A stretch of DNA of 64,000 nucleotides from Butyrivibrio sp. FCS014 (GCF_000526935.1 NZ_JAHA01000006.1:310001-374000); one strand, 5' to 3'; shown: positions 28,255 through 36,309, counted from the first letter of the stretch. Numbers and translations: made by a program. Notes: a model not told the origin generated them from the letters alone.

Positions 28255-28782
28255 TTAATCACCTTTCTTATCGGGCAATGCTACATTTGCGTAGTATGCA
28301 AGTTCTGTTTCAAACCAGTGATTAAATCTATCTTCATTTGATAGGCCTTGTTCAAGGCTTTCTCGTTCATCTGCGTATCTTTCCAGAAAAAGGCAGAGAT
28401 CTGCGTTGTTTTCTGCTATCTCATCGTTTCCCATGAATTTAAGGCTACAGCTCCACTCTTCAGTTTTTGGTGGGCGATTTACGTCTATATTGAAGTGAAG
28501 ACCTGCTTTTTTATTTAATTCGTTTAGAACATAGAGGACATCTGAGAGAGTATCTAAAGTGATGTTCTTCTTCTGATATCCAATTAGTTCTGCTGGGGAG
28601 ATATTAAGAATATTTGCGATCTCATTCAGTATACCTATTGAAGGTTCTATTTCACCGCTTTCATATTTCTGTACGGTACGCATAGTTTTGCCTAGCCTGT
28701 TAGCCAGTTCAGTCTGACTGAGGTGCTGAGCTTTGCGGGCCTGCTTAATTCTATTTCCAATATCAGATCTATTATTCATCAT
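28255..28782 (-). CDS. XRE-family repressor of the mobile element
   Basis: A 175-residue protein with an N-terminal HTH (RIKQARKAQHLSQTELANRLGKTMRTVQKYESGEIEPS, residues about 11-50) and an uncharacterised C-terminal part. AAGGAGG precedes two adjacent ATG codons on the minus strand. It is divergent from the excisionase-like gene across an operator array, as in phage and ICE control regions, so it probably represses the rightward promoter and itself. Confidence 0.88.
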   Translation of the reverse strand: MMNNRSDIGNRIKQARKAQHLSQTELANRLGKTMRTVQKYESGEIEPSIGILNEIANILNISPAELIGYQKKNITLDTLSDVLYVLNELNKKAGLHFNIDVNRPPKTEEWSCSLKFMGNDEIAENNADLCLFLERYADERESLEQGLSNEDRFNHWFETELAYYANVALPDKKGD

Positions 28783-28814
28783 ACTGACCTCCTTGTGTGA
28801 ATTGTAACATGTAG

Positions 28815-28920
28815 TAATACGAATTGCAAGAACGTAATACGAATTATAAATACATATTTTGTGTTGACAAATGAATTACTAAGACGTATTATCAAAATAC
28901 GAACTGATAATTCGTATTTT
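28815..28920. promoter_or_regulatory. Operator array and divergent control region
   Basis: TAATACGAATT occurs at 28815-28825 and 28835-28845, exactly 20 bp apart. AAAATACGAA (28894-28903) and TTCGTATTTT (28911-28920) form a perfect inverted repeat with a 7-bp spacer, and GACGTATTATC lies between. The rightward promoter TTGACA (28864-28869), 17 bp, TATTAT (28887-28892) is embedded in the array, so repressor binding would block it. Confidence 0.8.
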
Positions 28921-28941
28921 GAAAGAAGGGAGGTGAAAAGT

Positions 28942-29178
28942 ATGGAAGACAAAAAGTTATATGTAGAACTACCAAGATTTACCGGTAGAAATGTTCCTAT
29001 AACTGAGGTTGCCGAGGCAATGCACAAGGATGCACAGTTCGTAAGAATTGGAATCCAGCAGGGGATATTCAAATTTGGATATGCCATGAAGAAAGAGAAT
29101 TCCAGTGAATACAACTACTATTGTCCAGACAGAAAGGTATGGGAAGAGATTGGATACTTTAGTCCAGAAGCAGTCTAA
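28942..29178 (+). CDS. Excisionase-like small DNA-binding protein
   Basis: A 78-residue protein starting MEDKKLYVELPRFTGRNVPI, with a short HTH-like segment (TEVAEAMHKDAQFVRIGIQQ) and a wing-like YYCPDRKVWEE. Such proteins near int often direct excision; the function is inferred from size and place. GGGAGG at 28928-28933 fixes the start at 28942; the longer frame from 28861 overlaps the promoter and is not credible. It is the first gene of the rightward transcript. Confidence 0.65.
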   Translation: MEDKKLYVELPRFTGRNVPITEVAEAMHKDAQFVRIGIQQGIFKFGYAMKKENSSEYNYYCPDRKVWEEIGYFSPEAV

Positions 29179-29187
29179 AATGAAAAA

Positions 29188-29212
29188 ACTCTCTTGCTGG
29201 TAACAAGAGAGT
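29188..29212 (+). terminator. Perfect hairpin after the excisionase-like gene
   Basis: ACTCTCTTG and CAAGAGAGT form a 9-bp stem with a 7-nt loop, but no T tract follows. It may be an RNA processing or attenuation site. A further long-range pair GCCGGA/TCCGGC (29222 and about 29267) encloses the following bases. Confidence 0.4.
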
Positions 29213-29307
29213 GAATGAAAAGCCGGAGCTTTTGTAAATTCGATTAAATAAAGTATAGCAAGGGTTCCGGCCAAGTTCAACAAAAAAGTAAGATTGGAGG
29301 AATCAAA

Positions 29308-30282
29308 ATGGAAACAAGCAAACCAGAATTAAAGCTTATCCAGATGTCAGATGTAGAAGCTGAAGAAGTTTCCTGGCTATGGTATCCGTTTATACCATAT
29401 GGAAAGCTTACCATCATTCAGGGAGATCCCGGAGATGGAAAAACAACTTTTGTACTAAATGCAGCAGCGAAGTTATCAAAAGGAATTTCGTTAGATACAG
29501 GTCTGCAGAGTGAGGAACCAATAAACATCATATATCAGACAGCAGAAGACGGACTGGCTGATACAGTAAAGCCAAGACTTGAAGGTGCCGGGGCTGACTG
29601 CTCCAAAATCCATGTGATAGATGAGAGTGATAAATCGCTATCAATGGTAGATGAGAGAGTTGAACAGGCAATCATAAGGACTGGAGCAAAACTCTTGATT
29701 CTGGATCCACTACAGGCATATCTCGGAGGCGGAATGGATATGAATAGAGCTAACGAAGCAAGAGATATGACTAAGAAGCTGGGAGCTCTGGCGGAGAAGT
29801 ACAAATGTGCAATCATCCTAATCGGACACATGAACAAGGCTTCCGGAAACAAGGCAGCTTATCGAGGGATGGGATCAATTGACTTCTACGCAGTAGCAAG
29901 AAGTGTCCTGCTGGCAGGAAGGATAGAAGGAGAACCGGAACTAAGGGCAATAGTCCAAATAAAGAACAACTTAGCAGCATTTGGACATTCAAAGGCCTTC
30001 AGATTATCAGAAAAGGGATTCGAGTGGATTGGAGATTATGAAATAACCGCAGACGAAGTTCTCGGAGGAATTGCACCGAAAGCGAATAAGCAGGAAAAGG
30101 CGATAGCTCTTCTGAGAGAATTGGCTGAAGACCATAATATGATCCCAAGTAACGAGGCAGTAGAACTGGCTAAAGAAGAGGATATATCAAAAAGAACTCT
30201 GGAAATAGCCAAAAACGAACTTGGAATAAAAGCCAGGAGAATAAACAATACCTGGTACTGGATATTAAAAGAAATCGAATGA
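29308..30282 (+). CDS. RepA-type AAA helicase of the mobile element
   Basis: A 324-residue RecA-fold ATPase like the hexameric RepA/RSF1010-type helicases carried by Firmicute mobile elements. Walker A is GDPGDGKTT (about residues 37-45), Walker B LLILDPLQAYL, and IILIGHMNKASGNKAAYRGMGS follows. A winged-helix-like C-terminus ends TWYWILKE. Its likely role is to unwind the excised circle for replication or transfer. TTGGAGG precedes the ATG. Confidence 0.85.
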   Translation: METSKPELKLIQMSDVEAEEVSWLWYPFIPYGKLTIIQGDPGDGKTTFVLNAAAKLSKGISLDTGLQSEEPINIIYQTAEDGLADTVKPRLEGAGADCSKIHVIDESDKSLSMVDERVEQAIIRTGAKLLILDPLQAYLGGGMDMNRANEARDMTKKLGALAEKYKCAIILIGHMNKASGNKAAYRGMGSIDFYAVARSVLLAGRIEGEPELRAIVQIKNNLAAFGHSKAFRLSEKGFEWIGDYEITADEVLGGIAPKANKQEKAIALLRELAEDHNMIPSNEAVELAKEEDISKRTLEIAKNELGIKARRINNTWYWILKEIE

Positions 30283-30291
30283 TAATCAAGA

Positions 30292-30371
30292 CCGCAACAA
30301 TGTAAGGTGCCTGAAGTTACACTCTTAAGATTGCAAGGTTGTAAAAAGACAAAGACACTGCATTGTTGCGG
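30292..30371. repeat. Perfect 11-bp inverted repeat flanking 58 bp
   Basis: CCGCAACAATG (30292-30302) and CATTGTTGCGG (30361-30371) are exact inverse copies. They enclose an AT-rich stretch between the helicase gene and the small gene upstream of the relaxase. It could be a replication origin, a protein-binding site or a long hairpin in the mRNA. Confidence 0.5.
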
Positions 30372-30389
30372 ACTAGAAGAAAGGGACGA

Positions 30390-30623
30390 ATGAAAAACGT
30401 ACAGATATCACAAGAATTATTTATAAGGCTGGTACGATTACTAGTCTTTGAGTTTGACGAAGATACTAATCTGATCAAAAAAGAACTTGAAGACAAGATG
30501 GAAAAATTAGCAAGGCACGAAATCTATTCAAAGTTCAAGACAGCACCCACAGAAGAGGAGAAGGAAAAAGCTCGTCAGGACTACCTCGATATGGTGGGGA
30601 TGCACAAGGATTTTAGATGGTGA
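30390..30623 (+). CDS. Small charged protein next to the relaxase gene, function unknown
   Basis: A 77-residue, highly charged helical protein (IKKELEDKMEKLARHEIYSKF, then EEEKEKARQDYLDM). The start is ATG 30390 after AAAGGGA, not the earlier in-frame codon at 30363. Small acidic proteins of this kind often sit between the helicase and mob genes of Firmicute elements. I can assign no activity. Confidence 0.55.
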   Translation: MKNVQISQELFIRLVRLLVFEFDEDTNLIKKELEDKMEKLARHEIYSKFKTAPTEEEKEKARQDYLDMVGMHKDFRW

Positions 30624-30644
30624 TTTCCCTTGATGGATTGAACG

Positions 30645-30778
30645 GGAGCGTGACACGCTCCGGTAATAATCAGCCAAGGAATGAATGATTTGGCAGGCGA
30701 GCGGAGCGAGCTTCCCCATAACGTGTCGTTATGGGTAACCCCCTATGGATAATGACATTACACATCATTATCCGGGGG
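30645..30778. other. Candidate origin of transfer (oriT): three stacked perfect palindromes
   Basis: GGAGCGT-GAC-ACGCTCC (30645-30661), CCCATAAC/GTTATGGG (30715-30735) and CCCCC-GGATAATGA / TCATTATCC-GGGGG (30739-30778) lie in the 207-bp gap directly before the MOBV relaxase gene. A GC-rich GGCAGGC / GCCTGCC pair also brackets part of it. Position and structure fit an oriT; no nic sequence was matched. Confidence 0.55.
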
Positions 30779-30830
30779 CTCTCCGAGGGGCCTGCCGGCG
30801 GCAAAAAAATATTACGAAAGGAGTTTGTTT

Positions 30831-31910
30831 ATGATAACAGTAACATTTCACATCTCATGTAAGAAACATTCGCTCACCAAAACAAGAGATGTAGTATCGG
30901 TGAGCAAGCATAATCTTCGATTATTTCAAAGTGAAGAGTATAACGAAGAAATGATCGAAGTGGAAGTCGGGAGTGAAGTAAATATTCTCGATGATGTAAA
31001 AGAGATTTATGAAAGGGAATTCTCTGAGGCACTGGCGGAATACAACAAAGGTAAAAGAAGTGACAGACAGATTCATGACTATCTGGAGTATGTATCCGAA
31101 AGTAAAAAGAATGATGTGGCTACAGAGGTAATTCTCCAAGTAGGGGATAAGGAATTCTGGTCAGATAAGACGAGGGAGCAGTGGAATGCAATGAAGCCAC
31201 TCTTGAGAGAACAGCTTGAATATGTAAAAGAGATAGTTCCGGAATTCAAAATCGCATCGGCGGTAACTCACTTGGATGAGGATTCACCTCATATGCACGT
31301 AGTAGGAGTTCCGGTAGCAACAGGATACAAACGAGGACTAAGCAAACAGGTGGCAAAAACAAAAGTGTTTGATCAGGAGAGGCTAGAAAAAATACAAGAT
31401 CTAATACACGATTTTGTAGAGCATCAGATGAAAGACCACCCGGAGATCTTTGGAGATGAAACCTTAAAGCCAAAGGAAAAAGGAAGGAATAGCGACTTCT
31501 CAAAAGAATTCTACTTAAGGCTAAAGCAGCAAGAATATGAAAAGCTGGAAGATAAGTGCCAGGAGAAAGAGACACAGATCGAAGCTTTGGATGATACAGC
31601 TAAAGAAATGAAGCAGGATATAGAAAGCAAAGTCGACCAATATGTGGACTCAGTAGTGAATTCGGAAATGAAGAAGGAATTCATGAGATACGCAACACTT
31701 GAAAATCCTAAGACTACACTGGGAAAATTAGTCTCGAAAGCCTTTAAAACATTCAAGGAATGGTGGGACAAGACTAAGAAACCTGAGGTAGCTGAAAAGG
31801 CTAAAACAAGCATTTTGCAAAAGCTAAGAGAAAGCCAGACGATAGTTGATCAGAGGAAGGAGCAGCAAAGTCCAAATCTTAATAGGAATAATCTAAGACC
31901 TGAGAGATGA
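30831..31910 (+). CDS. mob: MOBV-family relaxase (Pre/Mob)
   Basis: Nicks oriT and leads the strand during mobilisation by a helper conjugation system. The 359-residue protein has the MOBV N-terminus (SVSKHNLRL), and the metal-binding THLDEDSPHMHVVGVP near residue 148, with the HxDE and PHxH pattern. A coiled coil covers about residues 225-265 and a basic tail follows. ATG 30831 is chosen because AAAGGAG at 30816-30822 is too close to TTG 30825. No type IV secretion genes are present, so the element is mobilizable rather than self-transmissible. Confidence 0.88.
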   Translation: MITVTFHISCKKHSLTKTRDVVSVSKHNLRLFQSEEYNEEMIEVEVGSEVNILDDVKEIYEREFSEALAEYNKGKRSDRQIHDYLEYVSESKKNDVATEVILQVGDKEFWSDKTREQWNAMKPLLREQLEYVKEIVPEFKIASAVTHLDEDSPHMHVVGVPVATGYKRGLSKQVAKTKVFDQERLEKIQDLIHDFVEHQMKDHPEIFGDETLKPKEKGRNSDFSKEFYLRLKQQEYEKLEDKCQEKETQIEALDDTAKEMKQDIESKVDQYVDSVVNSEMKKEFMRYATLENPKTTLGKLVSKAFKTFKEWWDKTKKPEVAEKAKTSILQKLRESQTIVDQRKEQQSPNLNRNNLRPER

Positions 31911-31930
31911 ATAACTGATAGTGCAATAGG

Positions 31931-31956
31931 CAGGGGCGTGAAAACGCCCTTGTTTT
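31931..31956 (+). terminator. Intrinsic terminator after the relaxase gene
   Basis: CAGGGGCGT (31931-31939) pairs with ACGCCCTTG (31944-31952) around a GAAA tetraloop with one G-T pair, followed by TTTT. Confidence 0.88.
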
Positions 31957-32103
31957 ATGCACATAATATTGAACAGGATGGTAGATATAGGTATAATTAT
32001 AAACAGTTGCTACAAAGAAAAAATTTAAGTATTTCTGAATAGATTAACTTTCAGTATTATAGACGATGTTAAGTCGGAGGTAATAATTCTTTTCGAGACA
32101 TTT

Positions 32104-32200
32104 TAGGGAACTTTCCTTGCTGATTATCGAAAAAAGTTCCCTATTTTTTATTTGAACTTTAGGGAACTTTTTGATATATTTCTATTAGAAAGGTTCCCTA
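32104..32200 (+). promoter_or_regulatory. Four-copy inverted repeat in the leader of the Fic-like gene
   Basis: TAGGGAACTTT (32104-32114), AAAGTTCCCTA (32133-32143), TAGGGAACTTT (32160-32170) and AAGGTTCCCTA (32190-32200) alternate in orientation. Pair 1-2 is followed by six T residues (32144-32149) and looks like a terminator; pair 2-3 would exclude it; pair 3-4 ends one base before the AAAAGGAG ribosome binding site. It could be an RNA switch, a double operator, or both. Confidence 0.6.
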
Positions 32201-32213
32201 AAAGGAGAAATCG

Positions 32214-33155
32214 ATGGATAATAAGTTGGAAACAATTAAGAGCCTATTGCAGGATAAAGCTGACCTTCAGGCCCGTCTAAATCTCATACCTTATGACGGC
32301 TCACCGGAAGTGAAGGAAAACTCCAGTGGCAAATACTTGTATATAAGAAAAAGAGTAAATGGAAAACTTACATCAACATATGTTGATGTTTATTCAGATA
32401 ATCTGTATCAGTTGCTTCTTAGGAACGCTAGAGAAGCCAGAGAATTAAAAAAGAGTATTCGAAAAATAGATAAGCAGCTTGCAGAAGTTGGATATAGCCC
32501 TACTGAACTATCTGCAGATGTTGTTATGAATTTGGATTTCGCCAGAGCCAATATGAAATCAAATATCTATGATCAGGCTGTGTTGGAGGGAGTAGCAACG
32601 ACCTTTCCACAGACAGAGGAAATATTGGAAAAAGGTATCGTCAATGGCATGACAGCAGATGATGTGCAAAAAATCCTGAATCTTAAGCATTCTTGGGAGT
32701 TTATTCTTGACCAGGATGTTATACAGGCTGAAACTGATTATCATTTACTTTGCCATGTAGCAAAGCTTGTTAATGAAGGATTTTTCTCTTATGGGGGAAA
32801 GATACGGAGTGTGCCTGTAACCATAGGCGGAACCAGTTATGTACCGCCTATTCCTATAGAGTCAATGGTTATAGAGAACATAAACGAAATAAGATCATCT
32901 GATAAGGTGGATATAGATAAAGCTATAGAATTATGCATGTATTGCATGAAAACGCAGGTCTTCGTTGACGGTAACAAAAGAGCTTCAGTAATATTTGCTA
33001 ATCATTATCTTATATCCCATGGGCAAGGACTTCTTGTCATACCAGAGAAAGATGTGCCGGAGTTCAAGAAATTATTGGTTGCATACTATGAAGGTGAAGA
33101 CATCAATGTGATAGCTACTTTTCTTAAAGAAAAATGCTGGAAACGGATGGACTAA
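32214..33155 (+). CDS. Fic-fold protein lacking the catalytic histidine
   Basis: A 313-residue protein with an N-terminal helical region (1-100, including a YLYIRKRVNGKLTSTYVDVY strand pair) and a Fic domain. The Fic loop reads QVFVDGNKR (248-256), so the usual His-Pro is Gln-Val while the Asp-Gly-Asn-Lys-Arg anion site is kept. An LEG motif (residues 124-126) resembles the inhibitory-helix glutamate of Fic proteins. Loss of the general base argues against ordinary AMP transfer. It is cargo of the element, with its own hairpin leader and terminator. Confidence 0.78.
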   Translation: MDNKLETIKSLLQDKADLQARLNLIPYDGSPEVKENSSGKYLYIRKRVNGKLTSTYVDVYSDNLYQLLLRNAREARELKKSIRKIDKQLAEVGYSPTELSADVVMNLDFARANMKSNIYDQAVLEGVATTFPQTEEILEKGIVNGMTADDVQKILNLKHSWEFILDQDVIQAETDYHLLCHVAKLVNEGFFSYGGKIRSVPVTIGGTSYVPPIPIESMVIENINEIRSSDKVDIDKAIELCMYCMKTQVFVDGNKRASVIFANHYLISHGQGLLVIPEKDVPEFKKLLVAYYEGEDINVIATFLKEKCWKRMD

Positions 33156-33259
33156 AAATAAATTCTGTTATTTTATATTAACAAAATTTCCATAACTATG
33201 AAAAAATATGAATTGTGGAAGAAATGTTATCGTTTATATCCGAAGATAAATTGCCACGG

Positions 33260-33294
33260 AGGAGACAGAGTTTTAAAAGCTCTGTCTCCTTTTT
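33260..33294 (+). terminator. Intrinsic terminator after the Fic-like gene
   Basis: AGGAGACAGAG (33260-33270) and CTCTGTCTCCT (33280-33290) form an 11-bp stem around TTTTAAAAG, then TTTT. Confidence 0.92.
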
Positions 33295-33305
33295 GAAATA
33301 ATACA

Positions 33306-33346
33306 TTGACGAATATCTATGTATATGCTTTATCAACACATAGATA
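33306..33346 (+). promoter_or_regulatory. Promoter and operator of the ArsR-family gene
   Basis: TTGACG (33306-33311), 17 bp, TTTATC (33329-33334) form a promoter. TATCTATGT (33314-33322) and ACATAGATA (33338-33346) form a perfect 9-bp inverted repeat overlapping it, the expected place for an autoregulatory ArsR operator. Confidence 0.7.
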
Positions 33347-33369
33347 AACATCTATATAAGGAGAAGATT

Positions 33370-33672
33370 ATGGCCAAATTAGACGAAGTGCTGATATGTA
33401 AGGCTCTTGGAGATCCCAACAGAATGGAAATAGTTCAGATGCTTTCTGATCAGGAGAAATGCGGATGTAAGCTTCTTGAAAAGTTTGATATTACACAGCC
33501 GACTCTCTCTCATCACATGAAGATACTTGTGGATTCGGGCTTGGTTAAAGACAGGAAAGAAGGTAAGTGGCACTACTATTCAATAAACACGGACATCATG
33601 AAGGAATTCTGTGGTTTTATAAAAACTCTCTGTAATGAAACCACCGGCAAGTGCTGTAAGGGAGAACCGTAA
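33370..33672 (+). CDS. ArsR/SmtB-family metal-responsive repressor
   Basis: A 100-residue winged-helix repressor: ALGDPNRMEIVQML, EKCGCKLLEKF (a CxC pair in the ELCVCDL metal-site position), TQPTLSHHMKILVDSGLV recognition helix and KEGKWHYYSI wing. The tail ends in Cys-Cys (TGKCCKGEP), which may add ligands; As(III)/Sb(III)-type sensing is plausible. AAGGAG at 33358 fixes the start at 33370. No arsenic pump or reductase is adjacent; the next gene converges on it. Confidence 0.88.
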   Translation: MAKLDEVLICKALGDPNRMEIVQMLSDQEKCGCKLLEKFDITQPTLSHHMKILVDSGLVKDRKEGKWHYYSINTDIMKEFCGFIKTLCNETTGKCCKGEP

Positions 33673-33699
33673 TGTGGAACTTTATTCAGACTCAGGTCT

Positions 33700-34737
33700 T
33701 TACCATATTCCCATTACATGCTGCATCAAAAGGCAGACAACTGTTATTCCGATCCAGCAACAGCCGCCAAGCAAAATCGGCTTCCCACCTGATTTAATTA
33801 GTTTGATTATGTTACTGTTCAAGCCAATAGCAGCCATGGCCATTATTATAAAGAACTTGCTAAGTTCCTTAAGTGGCTTAAAAACATAAGAAGGGACACC
33901 TGCTCTCAAGCAAATAGTTGTGATAATTGAAGCAATCACAAAGAAGACTATGAACATCGGAAATGCTCTTCTAAAGCTAAAGCCATTTGTCGAACTTCCA
34001 TCCTTTTTTGCTTCCCTTGCCCTCAGATACGCAAGTACCAGTGTAATAGGTATGATAGCCAGTGTTCTTGTAAGCTTGACCGTAACTGCCTTATCAAGAG
34101 TCTGATTCCCCAGGTTCCACATACTATCCCAGGTTGATGCAGCTGCGGTGACGGAAGAAGTATCATTAACTGCAGTTCCCGCAAAAATACCGAAAGTCTC
34201 TCCTGTTGTGATATCAAAACCTATAAGCTTTCCCAGCGAAGGAAAAAGAAGTGCTGCCAGCACGTTAAAGAAAAATATCACAGAAATTGCCTGTGCCACT
34301 TCATCATCATCCGCATCAATGACAGGAGCCGTAGCTGCTATTGCTGAGCCGCCGCATATTGATGAGCCAACTCCGATAAGAGTAGCTGTGTTTCCTTTGA
34401 TATTCATAACCTTATGAAGAATCCATGATAGGATAAGCGATGTTGAAATCGTGCAGATAATTATAGGAAGTGACTGTTTCCCGGTCTGAAGAACGACCGA
34501 AAGATTCATACCAAATCCAAGGAGGACAACAGCCGCCTGCAGAATTATCTTTGATGTGAACTTTATTCCATCAGCCGCCTTCCCCTTGTCATTCCAGAAC
34601 AGGGCTATTATCATGCCCAGAATGATTGCAATCACCGCTCCGCCAACGACAGGGAAGCGCTTTCCCAGGAGCCATGAAGGAACTGCAATAGTGAAGCATA
34701 CTATTACTCCCATGTAATTCTTTTTCAAAAAATCCAT
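33700..34737 (-). CDS. yeiH: YeiH/UPF0324-family putative sulfate exporter
   Basis: A 345-residue membrane protein with about ten hydrophobic segments and family motifs [31 protein letters not shown] and [15 protein letters not shown]. The family is annotated as a putative sulfate exporter, but the substrate is not firmly established. It is divergent from a LysR regulator, the arrangement seen for yeiH/yeiE. AGAGAGG precedes the start on the minus strand. It is inferred cargo of the integrated element. Confidence 0.85.
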   Translation of the reverse strand: MDFLKKNYMGVIVCFTIAVPSWLLGKRFPVVGGAVIAIILGMIIALFWNDKGKAADGIKFTSKIILQAAVVLLGFGMNLSVVLQTGKQSLPIIICTISTSLILSWILHKVMNIKGNTATLIGVGSSICGGSAIAATAPVIDADDDEVAQAISVIFFFNVLAALLFPSLGKLIGFDITTGETFGIFAGTAVNDTSSVTAAASTWDSMWNLGNQTLDKAVTVKLTRTLAIIPITLVLAYLRAREAKKDGSSTNGFSFRRAFPMFIVFFVIASIITTICLRAGVPSYVFKPLKELSKFFIIMAMAAIGLNSNIIKLIKSGGKPILLGGCCWIGITVVCLLMQHVMGIW

Positions 34738-34864
34738 CTCAAGACCTCTCTCTCTTTTTAATCTGTTCTTTCGTAGGTCTTATTATATTCTGTCTTTTGA
34801 AAAAGATAAAATTATATATTATTATATATCCATAAACATTTCTTATCGTTAGGGAGGACTGATT

Positions 34865-35749
34865 ATGCTGGATTTCAGAATAGATACTTTCCTCTGCGTT
34901 TGCAGACACCTCAATTTCACCAAGGCGGCTAAGGAGCTGAATATTACTCAGCCCGCTGTTTCTCAACACATACATCATCTTGAAAATGAATACGGGACAA
35001 AGCTGTTTACTCAGGATGGAAAAAAACTTTTTCTAACTGACAACGGAAAACTCCTGTATAAAAAAATGAATCAGATAAAAAATGATGATGAAAGTCTCAA
35101 AGAAATACTTTCACAGAATAACCATGGCTTAAAAGACATCTCTTTTGGTGTCACCATGACCATAGGAGAATACATAATTGCTGATCCGATCAGTGATTAC
35201 ATAAAAAATCACCCGGATACTAATCTTAAGATTACATTTGGCAACACATCGGAGCTTCTTAAAAAACTCTCCGAGGGGGTTATAGATTTTGCACTTGTAG
35301 AAGGATATTTTCCTGAAAATGATTATGAAACGCTGCTTTTTAGCAAAGAAGAGTTTGTTTCTGTCTGTTCGGCAAAGCACTCTTTCACTCAGAAACCGCG
35401 CGTGATAAAAGATCTCTTTCCCGAGCGAATTCTTATAAGAGAACCCGGTTCAGGAACGCGCAATATATTAGAAAGAGCTCTTGCCTTGAACAATTACTCT
35501 ACAAGTGATTTTAGGAATTTTATCCAGGTGGAGAACATGCATGCCATAATAAGCCTTATTGAAAAAGACTGTGGCATCACCTTTTTATATAAAGCAGCGG
35601 TTGCATCCGGACTGCAGTCCGGATATCTGAAAACAATCCCCCTTGACGACTTTAGGGTAAAACATGATTTTACCTTCATCTGGCCAAAAGATACTGTTTT
35701 CAGTGAAGAGATCCGTGCAATATGTGAGGAAATCCTACCGGTGGCATAA
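34865..35749 (+). CDS. LysR-family regulator, probably of the divergent yeiH
   Basis: A 294-residue protein with the N-terminal HTH (LNFTKAAKELNITQPAVSQHIHHLENEYGTKLF) and a periplasmic-binding-like effector domain (FGVTMTIGEYIIADPISDYI, then REPGSGTRN). It is divergent from yeiH with a 127-bp AT-rich intergenic region, which likely holds its binding site. AGGGAGG precedes the ATG. Confidence 0.9.
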   Translation: MLDFRIDTFLCVCRHLNFTKAAKELNITQPAVSQHIHHLENEYGTKLFTQDGKKLFLTDNGKLLYKKMNQIKNDDESLKEILSQNNHGLKDISFGVTMTIGEYIIADPISDYIKNHPDTNLKITFGNTSELLKKLSEGVIDFALVEGYFPENDYETLLFSKEEFVSVCSAKHSFTQKPRVIKDLFPERILIREPGSGTRNILERALALNNYSTSDFRNFIQVENMHAIISLIEKDCGITFLYKAAVASGLQSGYLKTIPLDDFRVKHDFTFIWPKDTVFSEEIRAICEEILPVA

Positions 35750-35814
35750 ACATTTTAGTAAAATGAATAACGATAAGCATACCTATTCTTAAAAAAGCAT
35801 TTAATGAGGAAGAG

Positions 35815-35982
35815 ATGACCGCACTTGCATCATGGGACATATCAGATCTATGGGCGAACTGGCAGGGCGCATGTATCAATAGTGGAAGCATCTGGTTTAG
35901 GGATGTGGATACTGAAAAGAAAGAGTTTAAGATCGTTTCATTGTTTGATCTTAGAGAGGCTGGAGGAGAAATAACGGATTAA
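35815..35982 (+). pseudogene. Short 55-codon frame, probable gene remnant
   Basis: ATG 35815 opens a 55-codon frame (MTALASWDISDLWANWQGAC and on) with GAGGA four bases upstream. The frame continues upstream to a TGA at 35764 without a better start. It may be a degraded gene end or a small gene; no family is recognised. Confidence 0.35.
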
Positions 35983-36128
35983 TTAGAGCTGTGGGTACAT
36001 TGTGAACCTTTGGTTTAAGTCCCGTGTGCTCCGCTAAGAAAGATATATCGGAAGATAATCTTACAACAGATAAAGATTTAATGAGCAGAAAGTAAAATCA
36101 GAGTATTATTTTTGATCGTGGTTATTAA
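35983..36128. other. Gap with no recognised feature
   Basis: AT-rich sequence between the remnant frame and the first end repeat. No gene, hairpin with T tract or strong promoter is seen. Confidence 0.4.
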
Positions 36129-36309
36129 AGTTGCCACCAGCCGCATACAGTAGCCCTGAGCTTTCTACCGTACGCAGCAGGTAAACAGCAACTCGTCCTA
36201 GAAATGCCACAAACACAGCACTTAGGACATTGAAAAAGTTCTCAAAGAGATGAGAATATCTGTTATGGCAGATTTCAGAAGACTCGGTACAATGTACCGG
36301 GTCTTTTTG
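36129..36309 (+). repeat. End repeat copy 1: element right end, attachment core and terminator
   Basis: About 181 bp nearly identical at both ends to 38254-38433. Parts in order: AGTTGCC...GCAACT bracket containing the arm-like CAGCAGGTAAACAGCA; a GTCCTA/TAGGAC stem; the 15-bp attachment core AGTTCTCAAAGAGAT (36237-36251) shared with the rpsI end; ATCTGT/GCAGAT stem; and a terminator (GACTCGGTAC-AAT-GTACCGGGTC then TTTTT). Confidence 0.8.

Larger units (their letters stand above)
31911..32213 (+). other. Gap between relaxase and Fic-like gene
   Basis: The 303-bp gap begins with the relaxase terminator and ends with a four-copy inverted repeat in the Fic leader, both listed separately. The middle (31957-32100) is AT-rich, and I see no gene in it. 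Confidence 0.5.
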
